Of a DNA stretch of 64,000 nucleotides, positions 16,268 through 25,288 are shown piece by piece. The stretch is from Acetobacteroides hydrogenigenes (lineage in GTDB: Bacteria; Bacteroidota; Bacteroidia; Bacteroidales; ZOR0009), in contig NZ_SLWB01000008.1 in assembly GCF_004340205.1 (NCBI RefSeq), positions 62,001 to 126,000 of the forward strand, in the 5' to 3' direction. The notes below the pieces were generated by a model. That model was given only the letters and a program-made list of their open reading frames with translations. It was not told the origin of the DNA and searched no databases. Made by a program: the position numbers and the translations under genes. How positions within the stretch are numbered: position 1 is the stretch's first letter; every line of letters starts with the position of its first letter.

Positions 16268-17212
16268 ATGAATAGATATCAGAAAGAGTACATATACCGA
16301 ATAAATCGTGTAATAGACTTCATTGAAGCAAACATAGACAAAGAGCTGACGTTAGAAAAACTCTCGGAAGTTGCTAACTTTTCGCCGTTTCACTTTCACC
16401 GTATTTTCTCGGCATTTACTAGGGAAACGCTTAACGGTTTTATAAAGCGTAAGCGTATAGAGCGGGCTGCGAGCATACTCCTTAGCGAACCAGAAAGACC
16501 TATTGCCGAGATCGCCTACTACTGTGGTTACAGCAGTCCATCAGTATTTTGCCGAAACTTCAAAGATCGGTTTAAGGTTAGCGCCCAAGAATTTCGTAGC
16601 GGTTGGAATCAAAATAGCAAGAACGGTCAATTGGATAGCAAGAATGATAAGCTCGATGAATCGTCGATGGCGTACGTTTGTGACATCGAAACACAAACAA
16701 TTTGGAGGAACGATATGAAAAACGTTATCGAGATTAAGGAAATGCCAGCAATGAACGTCATCTACTGCAGGCATAAGGGAGAATTCAACCAGATTGGCAC
16801 CGCCTATGAAAAGCTGTTTAAATGGGCAGGTCCAAGAGGGTTACTTAACCATCCCGAATGTAAAGGAATTACCTACTACCACGACGACCCCAAGGTAACT
16901 GCACAGGAGAACATTCGCCAGAGCGCCTGCATCACCATATTTGAGGATGTTAAAACCGGAGGTGAAATTGGCAAGATGCAAATTCCAGGAGGGCGGTATG
17001 CTGTTGGACACTTCGAAGTCAACGAGCAAGAGTTTCAGGAGGCATGGGATACGATGTGCCGTTGGGTAGCGCAAAGCGGCTACCAGCCAGCGGATGCCAG
17101 CCCCTACGAGCTGTACCACAACAACCACGAGGAGCATCCTGAAAAGAAATTTATTGTGGATATATGCATTCCGGTGAAGGTTTTGTTGAATCGAAGTAAA
17201 AAAGAGCAATGA
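16268..17212 (+). CDS. AraC-family regulator with GyrI-like effector domain
   Basis: In this 314-residue protein, residues 1-110 hold two helix-turn-helix motifs of the AraC/XylS type (LTLEKLSEVANFSPFHFHR and PIAEIAYYCGYSSPSVFCR). Residues about 155-310 match a GyrI-like/SOUL-type small-molecule-binding domain (GEFNQIGTAYEKL, PGGRYAVGHFEV, YELYHNNHEEHPEKKFIVDI). The order, HTH first and GyrI-like last, is that of Rob/SoxS-related multidrug-responsive regulators. Its target is not evident: both neighbours are transcribed separately. A terminator follows about 110 bp downstream. Confidence 0.93.
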   Translation: MNRYQKEYIYRINRVIDFIEANIDKELTLEKLSEVANFSPFHFHRIFSAFTRETLNGFIKRKRIERAASILLSEPERPIAEIAYYCGYSSPSVFCRNFKDRFKVSAQEFRSGWNQNSKNGQLDSKNDKLDESSMAYVCDIETQTIWRNDMKNVIEIKEMPAMNVIYCRHKGEFNQIGTAYEKLFKWAGPRGLLNHPECKGITYYHDDPKVTAQENIRQSACITIFEDVKTGGEIGKMQIPGGRYAVGHFEVNEQEFQEAWDTMCRWVAQSGYQPADASPYELYHNNHEEHPEKKFIVDICIPVKVLLNRSKKEQ

Positions 17213-17320
17213 GCCTTGCTGAATTAGTAATAAAGTACCTCTTCACTATTCTAAACAGCATCATTGATCTGGCACTTGAATTACCGAGACATCTATTTAT
17301 AAGAAGATAGATGTAATAGT

Positions 17321-17355
17321 AACCCCTAATAGAAATTATCCTATTAGGGGTTTTA
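17321..17355 (+). terminator. Terminator after the AraC-GyrI gene
   Basis: AACCCCTAATAG and CTATTAGGGGTT form a 12-bp stem followed by TTTT. Confidence 0.85.
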
Positions 17356-17601
17356 TGAAACTAGCAAGTTCTAGACATGCTTTCGATAAGTAAAGGTAGT
17401 CTATTCCCATTTTTATTCTTTTCGTTAGGAAGATTATCGATAGCAATTAAGTAGTCTCTATGGCAGGAAATTTCTAGGTAAGCCACTGCCCAAATCGACG
17501 AAGTATAATCGGATAAAATAGTTCAAATCTACTTGTGAAACCATGACCGTTAATTTATATCTTAAATAACAATATCGTTTGGTTAAGGAAGAACCTTTCT
17601 T

Positions 17602-17745
17602 CGGAATGTCATCCCGTGCTTATCCCGGAACCGAGCGTAGCAAGTTCAGCGTAACTAATCTAAGAAGTCGCCCATAGGGCATTATATAAGAATCTATTGG
17701 ATTTCTATTTAGAGTCGGGACAAGCCCGGCATTACAGTGCTGAAT
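17602..17745. repeat. Imperfect terminal inverted repeat element, about 140 bp (MITE-like)
   Basis: The left end (TGTCATCCCGTGCTTATCCC) and the reverse complement of the right end (TGTAATGCCGGGCTTGTCCC) match at most positions over about 22 bp. The interior has no gene. The sequence type (GGGACAAGCCCGGCATTAC) is a familiar dispersed intergenic motif in bacteria. Copy number in this genome cannot be judged from one window. Confidence 0.55.
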
Positions 17746-17849
17746 GAACGTTATGTTTAAGCAAATGACATTGTGTTAAACAATGCTGTATTGGCATAAT
17801 ATTTGTTGTATTATTAAGTGTTCCTATGTTGAATTTAAATTAACAAAAC

Positions 17850-18473
17850 ATGAAAACGCTAAAAGCAATCACACTTTCATTGGTACTGCTAGTGCTAATA
17901 ACAGCCTGCAGCAAGGACGAAGAAATTAAAAATCCAGAATTTAAACTTGCAACTCCTGATGTTATTGATGAGATAGACTATCAGGTATATTCCGCTGCTA
18001 TTTCACAAGTATATCAAAACTTGACGTATATAGTAGTTTTTCAACCCACATCATCCATCAAATCCATTACACCTTCAGACACAAAATACAAAGACATTCT
18101 TATAGGTGAATTTCCTAATATCGATCAAAACATTTTCTCCGATTTCGTTGCAAAAAACGATAAAATTTACAACTTAGATTTGAAATTTAATGTTGTTCCA
18201 AAGCCATTCAAACTCTTTTCATCAGAAGAAAGCGTTTATTATTTCAAAACACTAAGCTTAGATAACGGGTGGAAGGAATTTCACAATCGATACGGACAAT
18301 CAAATGGGATAATTGATCTTTCCAGAATTGGATTTAACAGCGCAAAAGATCAGGCAATTCTTGAAACAGGATACTATACGGCCTCTAATGCAGCAGAAGG
18401 TGCAATTGTTTACCTTGTAAAAGAAAATAATATTTGGAAAGTCAAAAAGGTTGTTTTAACCTGGGTGTCATAG
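17850..18473 (+). CDS. Predicted lipoprotein of unknown function
   Basis: This 207-residue protein has a lipoprotein signal peptide ending LLVLITAC, with the lipidated cysteine at residue 20. The mature part is alpha/beta with no recognised family. The C-terminal segment (GAIVYLVKENNIWKVKKVVLTWVS) has the look of a sheet found in NTF2-like or similar periplasmic domains, but that is a guess. It is a single gene, ended by a shared bidirectional terminator with the peptidase gene that converges on it. Confidence 0.8.
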   Translation: MKTLKAITLSLVLLVLITACSKDEEIKNPEFKLATPDVIDEIDYQVYSAAISQVYQNLTYIVVFQPTSSIKSITPSDTKYKDILIGEFPNIDQNIFSDFVAKNDKIYNLDLKFNVVPKPFKLFSSEESVYYFKTLSLDNGWKEFHNRYGQSNGIIDLSRIGFNSAKDQAILETGYYTASNAAEGAIVYLVKENNIWKVKKVVLTWVS

Positions 18474-18504
18474 AGCACACTAGTACTTACATTTAGGCTA
18501 AAAT

Positions 18505-18548
18505 AAAAGAAGAGGGTGTCAATGAAACGTTGAACACCCTCTTCTTTT
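18505..18548. terminator. Bidirectional terminator between convergent genes
   Basis: AAAAGAAGAGGGTGT and ACACCCTCTTCTTTT form a 15-bp stem that provides a T-run in both directions. Confidence 0.9.
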
Positions 18549-18567
18549 ATTTAAAATACAGAGAATT

Positions 18568-20604
18568 CTACTTTACATTATCCACAGCCTTGCTGGCGGC
18601 ATTTAGGAGTGCGGCGGTGGAGATTTCGCTGCCAACGGCCCCCTTCATCCAAAGTTGAGGCACAATGCGGCCTTGGGTGAACATGCGGTTAACCTCGCTG
18701 GCAAAGTTCTTACCCTCTACCTGCTCTTCTACTTGGAACTGGATTAGCTGTCCAATAGGATAAGCGCTTAGGTAAAGCGGTATCTCAATCATGTGGCTAT
18801 AGATGGCTAGCACTGGTTCGTCTTTGCTGCCAAATACATCGGCGTAGTACTGGTTCCATACGGTTTTGGCAATGGCGATGGTCGCATCCTTAAGCTCGGC
18901 AGCAGTAGCCGTAGGGTGGGCGTACATCCACTTCCAAACCTCCATATCGACAATTGAAACTCCCATAATCTCGTAGGCCGACCAGGCGTTGTCCAAAATG
19001 TTTAGATCGCGCTTGCGAGGGTTGTTCTCGGGGATACCCAACAGCTCGAGGTCGCGCTTCTGGAAAAGGAAGGCCAGCGCCTCGGTAAACGAGGTGTTGG
19101 GCACACCGTTTAGCATATAGCTATCCACCAACTCCATGGTGATGGTTTGCTCTACATTGTGGCCAAACTCGTGTACGGCGATGTTGTAGCCCTTGTAGTC
19201 CATTCCGGCCTTGCCAACACGTGTGCGAAGAAGGCTGTAGTCACCCTTCATGCCCGTTCCGGCAGCATGTCCGGCGCCGCGCGATCCTTCAACCTTTATG
19301 CGCGACTGTAGGAACTGCTGCTGCTCGGGCGTAAAGCCCAGCTCGCCAAGGATGCGAGGCATATCGGCCTTGAAGGCATCGGCAGTTGGATACTTGGCGC
19401 GGGTTTTGGCGCTTAGCTCATCCTCGTTGATGCTGCTGCGCGACTTAAACCCATCGTACCAGATATCGAATGGCTGCAGCTTGCGGCCAAGGCGGCTCGC
19501 GATGAGCTTGCCCACCTTGCGAATCTCTGGAGATGCGAGGTACTCGCGGAAGAGCTTCTCGACATCGGCCTGAGGGATCTCCATACCGTACTCGAAGTTG
19601 CTCTGCAGGAAGGTTGGCTTGCCGGGGTAGTACTGGTCGAACTCCTTTGTTACGTTGAAGTTGTTTAGTAGCACCTGGTAGCGGGTGTTGGGCTCGCTGG
19701 CAGCGGTAACGGGCTTGCCGTTGTCGGTAACCACGTTGGTAACGGGGTTCCACTGGTACTTGCCCGAGTTGATCACATCCTTAGGGATGGACTGGTCGAT
19801 GATGCGCTTCATAACGGCGTACACCAGCTGCTGCTTCTGCAGGCCGGTTTGCTTGTTGGCGTAGTTCGACTTCAGCTCGTCGCGAAGGCCCCAGTGGGTG
19901 ATCAGCTTCATGTCGGCGGGGAAGAGCGACTGCCCCTTATCGGTAAGCAGGTTGCCCATGTAGATGTTGTAGTCGGAGATGTACTTCTCGGCATCCACCG
20001 AAATCTTGGTAGCGCGCTGCTTTAGCTCGGCAGGGATGCGCGAGGTGAACATGTCGCCCATGCGGGCGTAGGCCCACTGCTTGCGGCTCCACTTTGGCCC
20101 CATCTGGGTTTTCTCGGCCAGCGAGTAGGTGGGAAAGTTGAGCGACACCATAAAGGCCATCTTGTTGGCGTAAAGGTCGTCGGCCAGGTGGGCAAATGGG
20201 TTAAACGAGCCCACAATTTCGTCGATAGGCTCCACAGGCCCCCAGTCGAGGTCGAGCGGCTTCTTCAGGTCCATCGTCATGCGGAGGTTGTAGCCGTTCA
20301 TGATCTCGAAGGCGCGCGACAGCTTGTTGAAGAGCGCATCGAGCTTTGCGGCATCGGCCTCGTAGCCATCGGTTACAAACTGCTCGAAGTTGGCCACCGA
20401 ACCATCGCTGGCTCGCCAAAGCATGGCGGTTTGCTCAACGCCTCGCTTAATGCGGAACGATTCGTCTTGCCCGTACTTCGCCTCAAGCGTCGTGATCATC
20501 TTTTGTACCGACGAGGTGGGTATCGGTGTTGCATCCAGCTGCTGAGCGTTAGCGCCTAGCGCACCCATCAGCATCGAAAGAGAATACATCAGCAACTTTT
20601 TCAT
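18568..20604 (-). CDS. Exported M3-like zinc metallopeptidase (gluzincin)
   Basis: The start at 20604 gives a signal peptide (MKKLLMYSLSMLMGALGANA) that the upstream ATG at 20637 would bury. The mature protein is about 655 residues, mostly helical. HEFGH at H478-H482 (nt 19159-19173) is the zinc site, and a Glu in the following helix (TSFTEALAFLF) is the likely third ligand, as in gluzincins such as the M3 oligopeptidases. Family-level specificity is not clear. It probably degrades peptides in the periplasm or at the surface. Codon use is GC-richer than its neighbours. It converges on the 17850 lipoprotein gene. Confidence 0.87.
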   Translation of the reverse strand: MKKLLMYSLSMLMGALGANAQQLDATPIPTSSVQKMITTLEAKYGQDESFRIKRGVEQTAMLWRASDGSVANFEQFVTDGYEADAAKLDALFNKLSRAFEIMNGYNLRMTMDLKKPLDLDWGPVEPIDEIVGSFNPFAHLADDLYANKMAFMVSLNFPTYSLAEKTQMGPKWSRKQWAYARMGDMFTSRIPAELKQRATKISVDAEKYISDYNIYMGNLLTDKGQSLFPADMKLITHWGLRDELKSNYANKQTGLQKQQLVYAVMKRIIDQSIPKDVINSGKYQWNPVTNVVTDNGKPVTAASEPNTRYQVLLNNFNVTKEFDQYYPGKPTFLQSNFEYGMEIPQADVEKLFREYLASPEIRKVGKLIASRLGRKLQPFDIWYDGFKSRSSINEDELSAKTRAKYPTADAFKADMPRILGELGFTPEQQQFLQSRIKVEGSRGAGHAAGTGMKGDYSLLRTRVGKAGMDYKGYNIAVHEFGHNVEQTITMELVDSYMLNGVPNTSFTEALAFLFQKRDLELLGIPENNPRKRDLNILDNAWSAYEIMGVSIVDMEVWKWMYAHPTATAAELKDATIAIAKTVWNQYYADVFGSKDEPVLAIYSHMIEIPLYLSAYPIGQLIQFQVEEQVEGKNFASEVNRMFTQGRIVPQLWMKGAVGSEISTAALLNAASKAVDNVK

Positions 20605-20776
20605 CTGAATAAAATTGTTTTTAACGGTTAGATGCAACCCGCATCAGTAGGTTTTATTCATGCATGCTTGCAGCTGCTAGCCATGCGGGTTTCATTGATT
20701 GTTGAAAATTCTAGTCTGACGTAAAAGTAAAAAAATAAGTTAACAAGAGCTGATGTTCATCCCTTAATGTTACCGG

Positions 20777-21196
20777 GGTTTTCAGCTTGCACGAGTGCGA
20801 GAACGTTTCACCAGCCAAGGTTTTCAGCTTTCACGTCTGCGAGAACGTTTCACCAGCCAAGGTTTTCAGCTTTCATCAGTGCGAGAACGTTTCACCAGCC
20901 AAGGTTTTCAGCTTTCACGTCTGCGAGAGCGTTTCACCAGCCAAGGTTTTCAGCTTTCACGAGTGCGAGAGCGTTTCACCAGCCAAGGTTTTCAGCTTTC
21001 ATCAGTGCGAGAGCGTTTCTCCAGCCAAGGTTTTCAGCTTTCACGAGTGCGAGAGCATTTCCGCTCCCTCGGTAACGAGCTTTCACGTCTGCGAGAAGGT
21101 TCATGGGACCTCGGGAACGAGCTTTCACGATTGCGAGAGCATTCCCGACCTCTCGGGAATCAGCTTTCATATCTGCGAGAAGGTTCCCGAGGTCTT
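20777..21196. repeat. 42-bp tandem repeat array, 10 units
   Basis: Ten units start at 20777 and recur every 42 bp exactly. Units 1-6 are nearly identical, with core AGCTTTCAC then TGCGAGA, and spacer ACCAGCCAAGGTTTTC. Units 7-10 keep AGCTTTCA and TGCGAGA but replace the rest, including an inverted pair TTCCCGA/TCGGGAA in units 9 and 10. A three-to-four-base site between the two cores varies (CGAG, CGTC, TCAG, CGAT, TATC). All three plus-strand frames are open because 42 is divisible by three; one could encode 14-residue repeats with SFHxCE, but there is no start context or signal peptide. Confidence 0.9.
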
Positions 21197-21288
21197 GGAC
21201 ATCGGGATGCATAGGGCTTTTCCTAGACAAAAACTCCTTGCGCGTCCCCCATAAAATGCTTTACTTTATAGCCGCATAAAACAGAACC

Positions 21289-21639
21289 ATGTTTCAGTTT
21301 GGCTTATTCTCTACGCATTTACCCTACATCATTACGATAGCAGCCTACCTGCTTTCGTACGGGTTTTATACGCTTAGTAAGCCCAAGGAGTGCGCGTCCG
21401 AATCCGATGTGGCTGTCGCTCCTTCTTCTAGTACAGCAAGGTTCGATAATGCCGTCAAGCAGGGTTCCTACAATGCCTCGCGCCATTTTCAGGTGCAGCA
21501 GGCTGCTCTTCCAGAACAAAAGGAGTCGCCTTCTTTTACCAATGAGGCTCAAACCCGAATAAGCACGCCCGCCACTTTACTCGTAACCCAATTCTATAAG
21601 GTTTACGAGTTGTTTTCTCGTCCTCCTACACGCGGTTAG
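21289..21639 (+). CDS. Small predicted membrane-anchored protein
   Basis: This 116-residue frame has one hydrophobic N-terminal helix (about 9-28, YIITIAAYLLSYGFYTL) followed by a polar, low-complexity region. No family recognised. It lies 130 bp before the TonB-dependent receptor on the same strand. It could be a real small partner of that receptor or a chance frame; the clear membrane helix favours a gene. Confidence 0.5.
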   Translation: MFQFGLFSTHLPYIITIAAYLLSYGFYTLSKPKECASESDVAVAPSSSTARFDNAVKQGSYNASRHFQVQQAALPEQKESPSFTNEAQTRISTPATLLVTQFYKVYELFSRPPTRG

Positions 21640-21767
21640 TACACCATTGGATTATGCTCCCTTGTACAAGGCGAGTTACGGCCGCTATGGTCGGCACATT
21701 CGTGCACTAACACCGTATAGAAAACCTGCAAACGGTGCAAAACCACCGATGCAGAAAACGAGAAATC

Positions 21768-23894
21768 ATGATAAAAAAGCAAACCGCAACACTATTCATA
21801 CTACTTTTTGCTGGGCTATCGGGGGTAGCACAGCGCCATATGGTGCCTAACGACACCACTAAAATATCCAACTACGAGCTGGGAGAAGTGCAGGTAAGCG
21901 CCTCGCGCAACAACGCTAAGCTAAAGGAGATTCCAGCATCGATTTCGGTAATATCGTCGAAAGCGTTAGACGAAACAGGAATAAAAACCCTTAGCGGCCT
22001 TACGGCTACAATCCCCAACCTTTTTATGGGCGATTACGGCTCTAAGCTCACCTCGCCCATCTACATTCGAGGAATAGGCTCCAAAATCAACGCGCCATCC
22101 GTTGGGCTGTACGTCGACCGCGTGCCCTTCTTCGAAAAATGCTCTTTTGCCTTCGACTTCTTCGATATCGAGCAGGTTGAGGTGCTGCGTGGCCCACAGG
22201 GTACGCTCTACGGGCGCAACACGATTGGGGGAATCATCAACGTGATCACCAAATCGCCGATGACCTACCAGGGAACCTCTCTTAACCTATCGGCCGGAAC
22301 CTACGGGGACTACACCATTAGCGGAGGCCACTACGGTAAGGTGGGCGACAGGTTTGGCTACTCGTTGGCGCTTAACTACCAGCATAACGACGGATTCCAT
22401 ACCAACAGCTTCAACAATACGCTGGTGGATAACCTCAGTTCATTGGGGGGACGCAACCGGCTAATCTGGAATATCAGCAAGAAGCTCTCGGTAGAGAACA
22501 TTGCCTCCTTCGAGCGTAGCCGTCAAGGGGGATACCCCTACGCGCTGCTCGACCCTGCAACAGGCAAGGCCAATCCGATAAAGTACAACGAATACAGCTA
22601 CTACAACCGCGACCTATTCTCCGATGCGGTGGTGGTAAAGTACGATGCGTCCAGCTACGAGGTGCTATCAACCACCGCCTACCAATACCTGCACGATCAT
22701 CAGGCCATAGACCAAGACTTTTCGGAAACGTCGCTCTACTTCATCAACTACTTTCAGAAGCAGAACATGATTTCGCAGGAGGCGATCATCCGCTCGAAAG
22801 GCCCAAAGCGCATTCATTGGCTCTTTGGAGCCTACGGGTTCGCACAGTTCTTCGACAGCAACGTGGAGGCTACCTACTACACCCGGAATATGAAGGATCA
22901 AAAGGCCTACCTTCACGATATCATGGGCTATGCGCTGTTCCATCAGCTAACTGTCAACGATTTTTTTGTAAAGAATTTGAGCCTCACGGCGGGGATTCGC
23001 CTCGATGCTGAAAAGGACGTGCTCGACTTTAAGTACGACATTGTAGCAAACGGCATCAAAACAACCAAGGAGGACGTAACCTACCCAGCTGATAAGACTT
23101 TAGAGATTATCCCCAAAGTTGCGCTTAGCTACCATCTTGGGAAAAGCAACATATATGCAGCCGTATCAAAAGGGTATAAGACCGGAGGATTTAACACCTC
23201 CTTCGAGCGTCCAGAGGACCACTCTTTCGACCCAGAGCATAGTATTAACTATGAAGTTGGCATAAAAAGTCCGTTGTTCGGAAGCCTATTCTATGGCGAT
23301 TTGGCCCTATTCTACATCGACTGGCGAAATCAGCAGATATCCCAACCCGTAATTCCAAGCGGGAAGGGGCTTATGCTTAAGAATGCTGGAGAGTCGAGCA
23401 GTAAGGGTTTCGAAGTATCGCTACGCATGCTTCCAGTTGCCGGGTTCGATGCGTCTATCAGCTACGGTTATACCGATGCCTCCTTCACCAAGTACATACA
23501 GGTTAAAGGGCAAGACACCACAGACTTTGCCGGCAACTATATTCCCTATGTCCCCAAGCACTCACTTGGCATCCAAGTAGGAAAGACGATAAACCTTACG
23601 GGTTGCCCTGTCTTTGATAAGATCAGGCTAGGGGTAACATATCGAGGAGCAGGTCCCATCTACTGGACCGACCTCAACAACCACCACCAGCCCTACTACG
23701 GCATCCTTGATGGTCGAATTTCGTTCATCAGAAAACACCTTCAAGTTGACCTATGGGGACGTAACCTAACCGATACAGAGTATGAGTCCTACTATTTCGA
23801 GATGCAGAATCCGAAAGATCCCAAAATAAAGAACAGCTTCATTCAGACAGGTCGACCAATGCAGCTGGGGGTAAGCCTGTCGGTAAACATTTAG
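21768..23894 (+). CDS. TonB-dependent outer-membrane receptor (probable porphyrin/haem-type)
   Basis: This 708-residue protein has a signal peptide at residues 1-22 from MIKKQTATLF; the ATG at 21735 would place 11 charged residues before it. A plug domain follows (LGEVQVSASR, then VEVLRGPQGTLYGRNTIGG), then a 22-strand-type barrel ending in an aromatic-poor but typical terminal strand (LGVSLSVNI). There is no carboxypeptidase-like N-terminal extension, so it is not SusC-like. The downstream genes are an MFS carrier, HemN and protoporphyrinogen oxidase, suggesting uptake of a tetrapyrrole. That substrate is inferred from context. Confidence 0.92.
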   Translation: MIKKQTATLFILLFAGLSGVAQRHMVPNDTTKISNYELGEVQVSASRNNAKLKEIPASISVISSKALDETGIKTLSGLTATIPNLFMGDYGSKLTSPIYIRGIGSKINAPSVGLYVDRVPFFEKCSFAFDFFDIEQVEVLRGPQGTLYGRNTIGGIINVITKSPMTYQGTSLNLSAGTYGDYTISGGHYGKVGDRFGYSLALNYQHNDGFHTNSFNNTLVDNLSSLGGRNRLIWNISKKLSVENIASFERSRQGGYPYALLDPATGKANPIKYNEYSYYNRDLFSDAVVVKYDASSYEVLSTTAYQYLHDHQAIDQDFSETSLYFINYFQKQNMISQEAIIRSKGPKRIHWLFGAYGFAQFFDSNVEATYYTRNMKDQKAYLHDIMGYALFHQLTVNDFFVKNLSLTAGIRLDAEKDVLDFKYDIVANGIKTTKEDVTYPADKTLEIIPKVALSYHLGKSNIYAAVSKGYKTGGFNTSFERPEDHSFDPEHSINYEVGIKSPLFGSLFYGDLALFYIDWRNQQISQPVIPSGKGLMLKNAGESSSKGFEVSLRMLPVAGFDASISYGYTDASFTKYIQVKGQDTTDFAGNYIPYVPKHSLGIQVGKTINLTGCPVFDKIRLGVTYRGAGPIYWTDLNNHHQPYYGILDGRISFIRKHLQVDLWGRNLTDTEYESYYFEMQNPKDPKIKNSFIQTGRPMQLGVSLSVNI

Positions 23895-23896
23895 AC

Positions 23897-24042
23897 AGGG
23901 AGTAGGGAGAAGTGAGTAGGGAATAGCTTTTAAGACCTACGTTAGGCGAAGGCTCGTACCTTCGTCAATCCTATCATTGCAGGCTAAAGCCTGCAGCATA
24001 GATTCGAGTACGTTTGATAGAGACGCGATTAATCGCGTCTCT
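23897..24042. repeat. Intergenic block: GAGTAGGGAATAG-type repeat and three palindromes
   Basis: GAGTAGG-type short repeats occupy about 23897-23932, the same sequence family as the minus-strand run at 38185. Three hairpins follow: CGAAGG/CCTTCG (23947-23964), TGCAGGC/GCCTGCA (23978-23995) and a perfect 24-bp palindrome with arms AGAGACGCGATT (24019-24042). They resemble dispersed intergenic elements. None has a T-tail, so they are not clear terminators. Confidence 0.65.
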
Positions 24043-24079
24043 ACATTATAACAATAGGTAAAAAAACAGTAACGAATAG

Positions 24080-25288
24080 ATGAACCCAAAAAGTTGGCAA
24101 AAATTTCCGGTGCTCTTTAGCCTCTACATCGCGCAGTCGATTCCAATGAGCTTCTTCTCAACGGTCGTGCCCGTAATTATGCGGCAGGAGAGCTACTCGC
24201 TGCAGTCGATTGGTCTTTTGCAGCTGGTGAAGCTACCCTGGATAGTTAAGTTCCTCTGGGCCCCCTTTATCGACAACCACACCCGCTCGCTGAAGGATCT
24301 TCGCCGTTGGGTGATCGTATCGGAGCTGTTTTATGCGGCTATAATAATAGGTATAGGCTACTTCAACCTGCAAACCGACTTTAAGCTAATCGTTATGCTG
24401 ATGGTGGTGGCCTTTATCGCCTCGGCCACACAGGATATTGCCGTAGACATCTACGCCATTCTTATGCTAAAACCATCGGAACGATCGCTTGGCAACAGTA
24501 TGCAATCGGGAGGCTCATTTGCCGGAAGCATTTTGGGTACGGGCGTTCTGCTGATTGCCTACCACTACTTCGGATGGAACTACCTGCTGATTCTTTTGGC
24601 AGCCTTTGTAGCCTTCGCCATTGCCCCCATGCTGCTTTACCGCAAACCGCTGGCATCGCACGAAGCCATCACCAAGCGGGTAACGCTAGCCGACATCTAC
24701 CGCTTCTTTGCCGAAAAGGGAAAGCACAAGTGGGTGCTCGTACTGATTTTCTACTACTCGGGAATCATAGGGATACTAACCATGCTAAAGCCCTACTTGG
24801 TTGATTTAGGCTACAACGTTAAGCAGATCGGCTTTATGTCGGGGATATTCGGAACATCGGTTGCTGCTATTAGTGCACTCTGTGCAGGTATGGTGGTTAA
24901 GTGGATTGGTCGCAAAACATCTATGTATATATTCCTGCTGGTTAGCTTTGCCGCTGCGATATTATTTTGGTTCATCTCGCAGGGTACGCCAACCGTTGTA
25001 AGCCTATATGCGGCAGTTGGACTACTGTGGTGCGGATACGGCCTTTCGACGGTTATCATCTACACAATATCTATGGATAAGGTACGTAAAGGGTGCGAGG
25101 GAACCGACTTTACCCTGCAAATTGTGGTAACACACCTCAGCAGCCTTATCTTTGCAGTGGTTAGCGGCAAATTGACCGACAAAATTGGCTATACCAACCT
25201 CTTCGGCATCGAGGCGCTGCTTAGCCTGTTTACCCTTATTGTTATCACATACGCTTTTCGTCAATACAAGGAAAATGAAAATATCTAG
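24080..25288 (+). CDS. MFS transporter, AmpG/PAT-like
   Basis: This 402-residue protein has 12 predicted transmembrane helices. The N-terminal part (SLYIAQSIPMSFFSTVVPVIM, then LLQLVKLPWIVKFLWAPFID) matches the AmpG-like branch of the major facilitator superfamily, which in other bacteria imports muropeptides or acetyl-CoA-type substrates. Here it sits between a TonB receptor and HemN and overlaps hemN by 14 bp, so the pair is translationally coupled. A porphyrin or related compound is therefore a reasonable substrate guess for inner-membrane import. Confidence 0.88.
   Translation: MNPKSWQKFPVLFSLYIAQSIPMSFFSTVVPVIMRQESYSLQSIGLLQLVKLPWIVKFLWAPFIDNHTRSLKDLRRWVIVSELFYAAIIIGIGYFNLQTDFKLIVMLMVVAFIASATQDIAVDIYAILMLKPSERSLGNSMQSGGSFAGSILGTGVLLIAYHYFGWNYLLILLAAFVAFAIAPMLLYRKPLASHEAITKRVTLADIYRFFAEKGKHKWVLVLIFYYSGIIGILTMLKPYLVDLGYNVKQIGFMSGIFGTSVAAISALCAGMVVKWIGRKTSMYIFLLVSFAAAILFWFISQGTPTVVSLYAAVGLLWCGYGLSTVIIYTISMDKVRKGCEGTDFTLQIVVTHLSSLIFAVVSGKLTDKIGYTNLFGIEALLSLFTLIVITYAFRQYKENENI

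Noticed and set aside
20777-21196. CRISPR array
   Set aside because: Units 1-6 have identical spacers, there are no cas genes in the window, and the period is exactly constant; CRISPR spacers should be unique.
20787-21254. Protein of 14-residue repeats (SFHxCE type)
   Set aside because: All three plus-strand frames are open simply because 42 is divisible by three; there is no signal peptide or start context and base changes are not concentrated at third positions of any frame.
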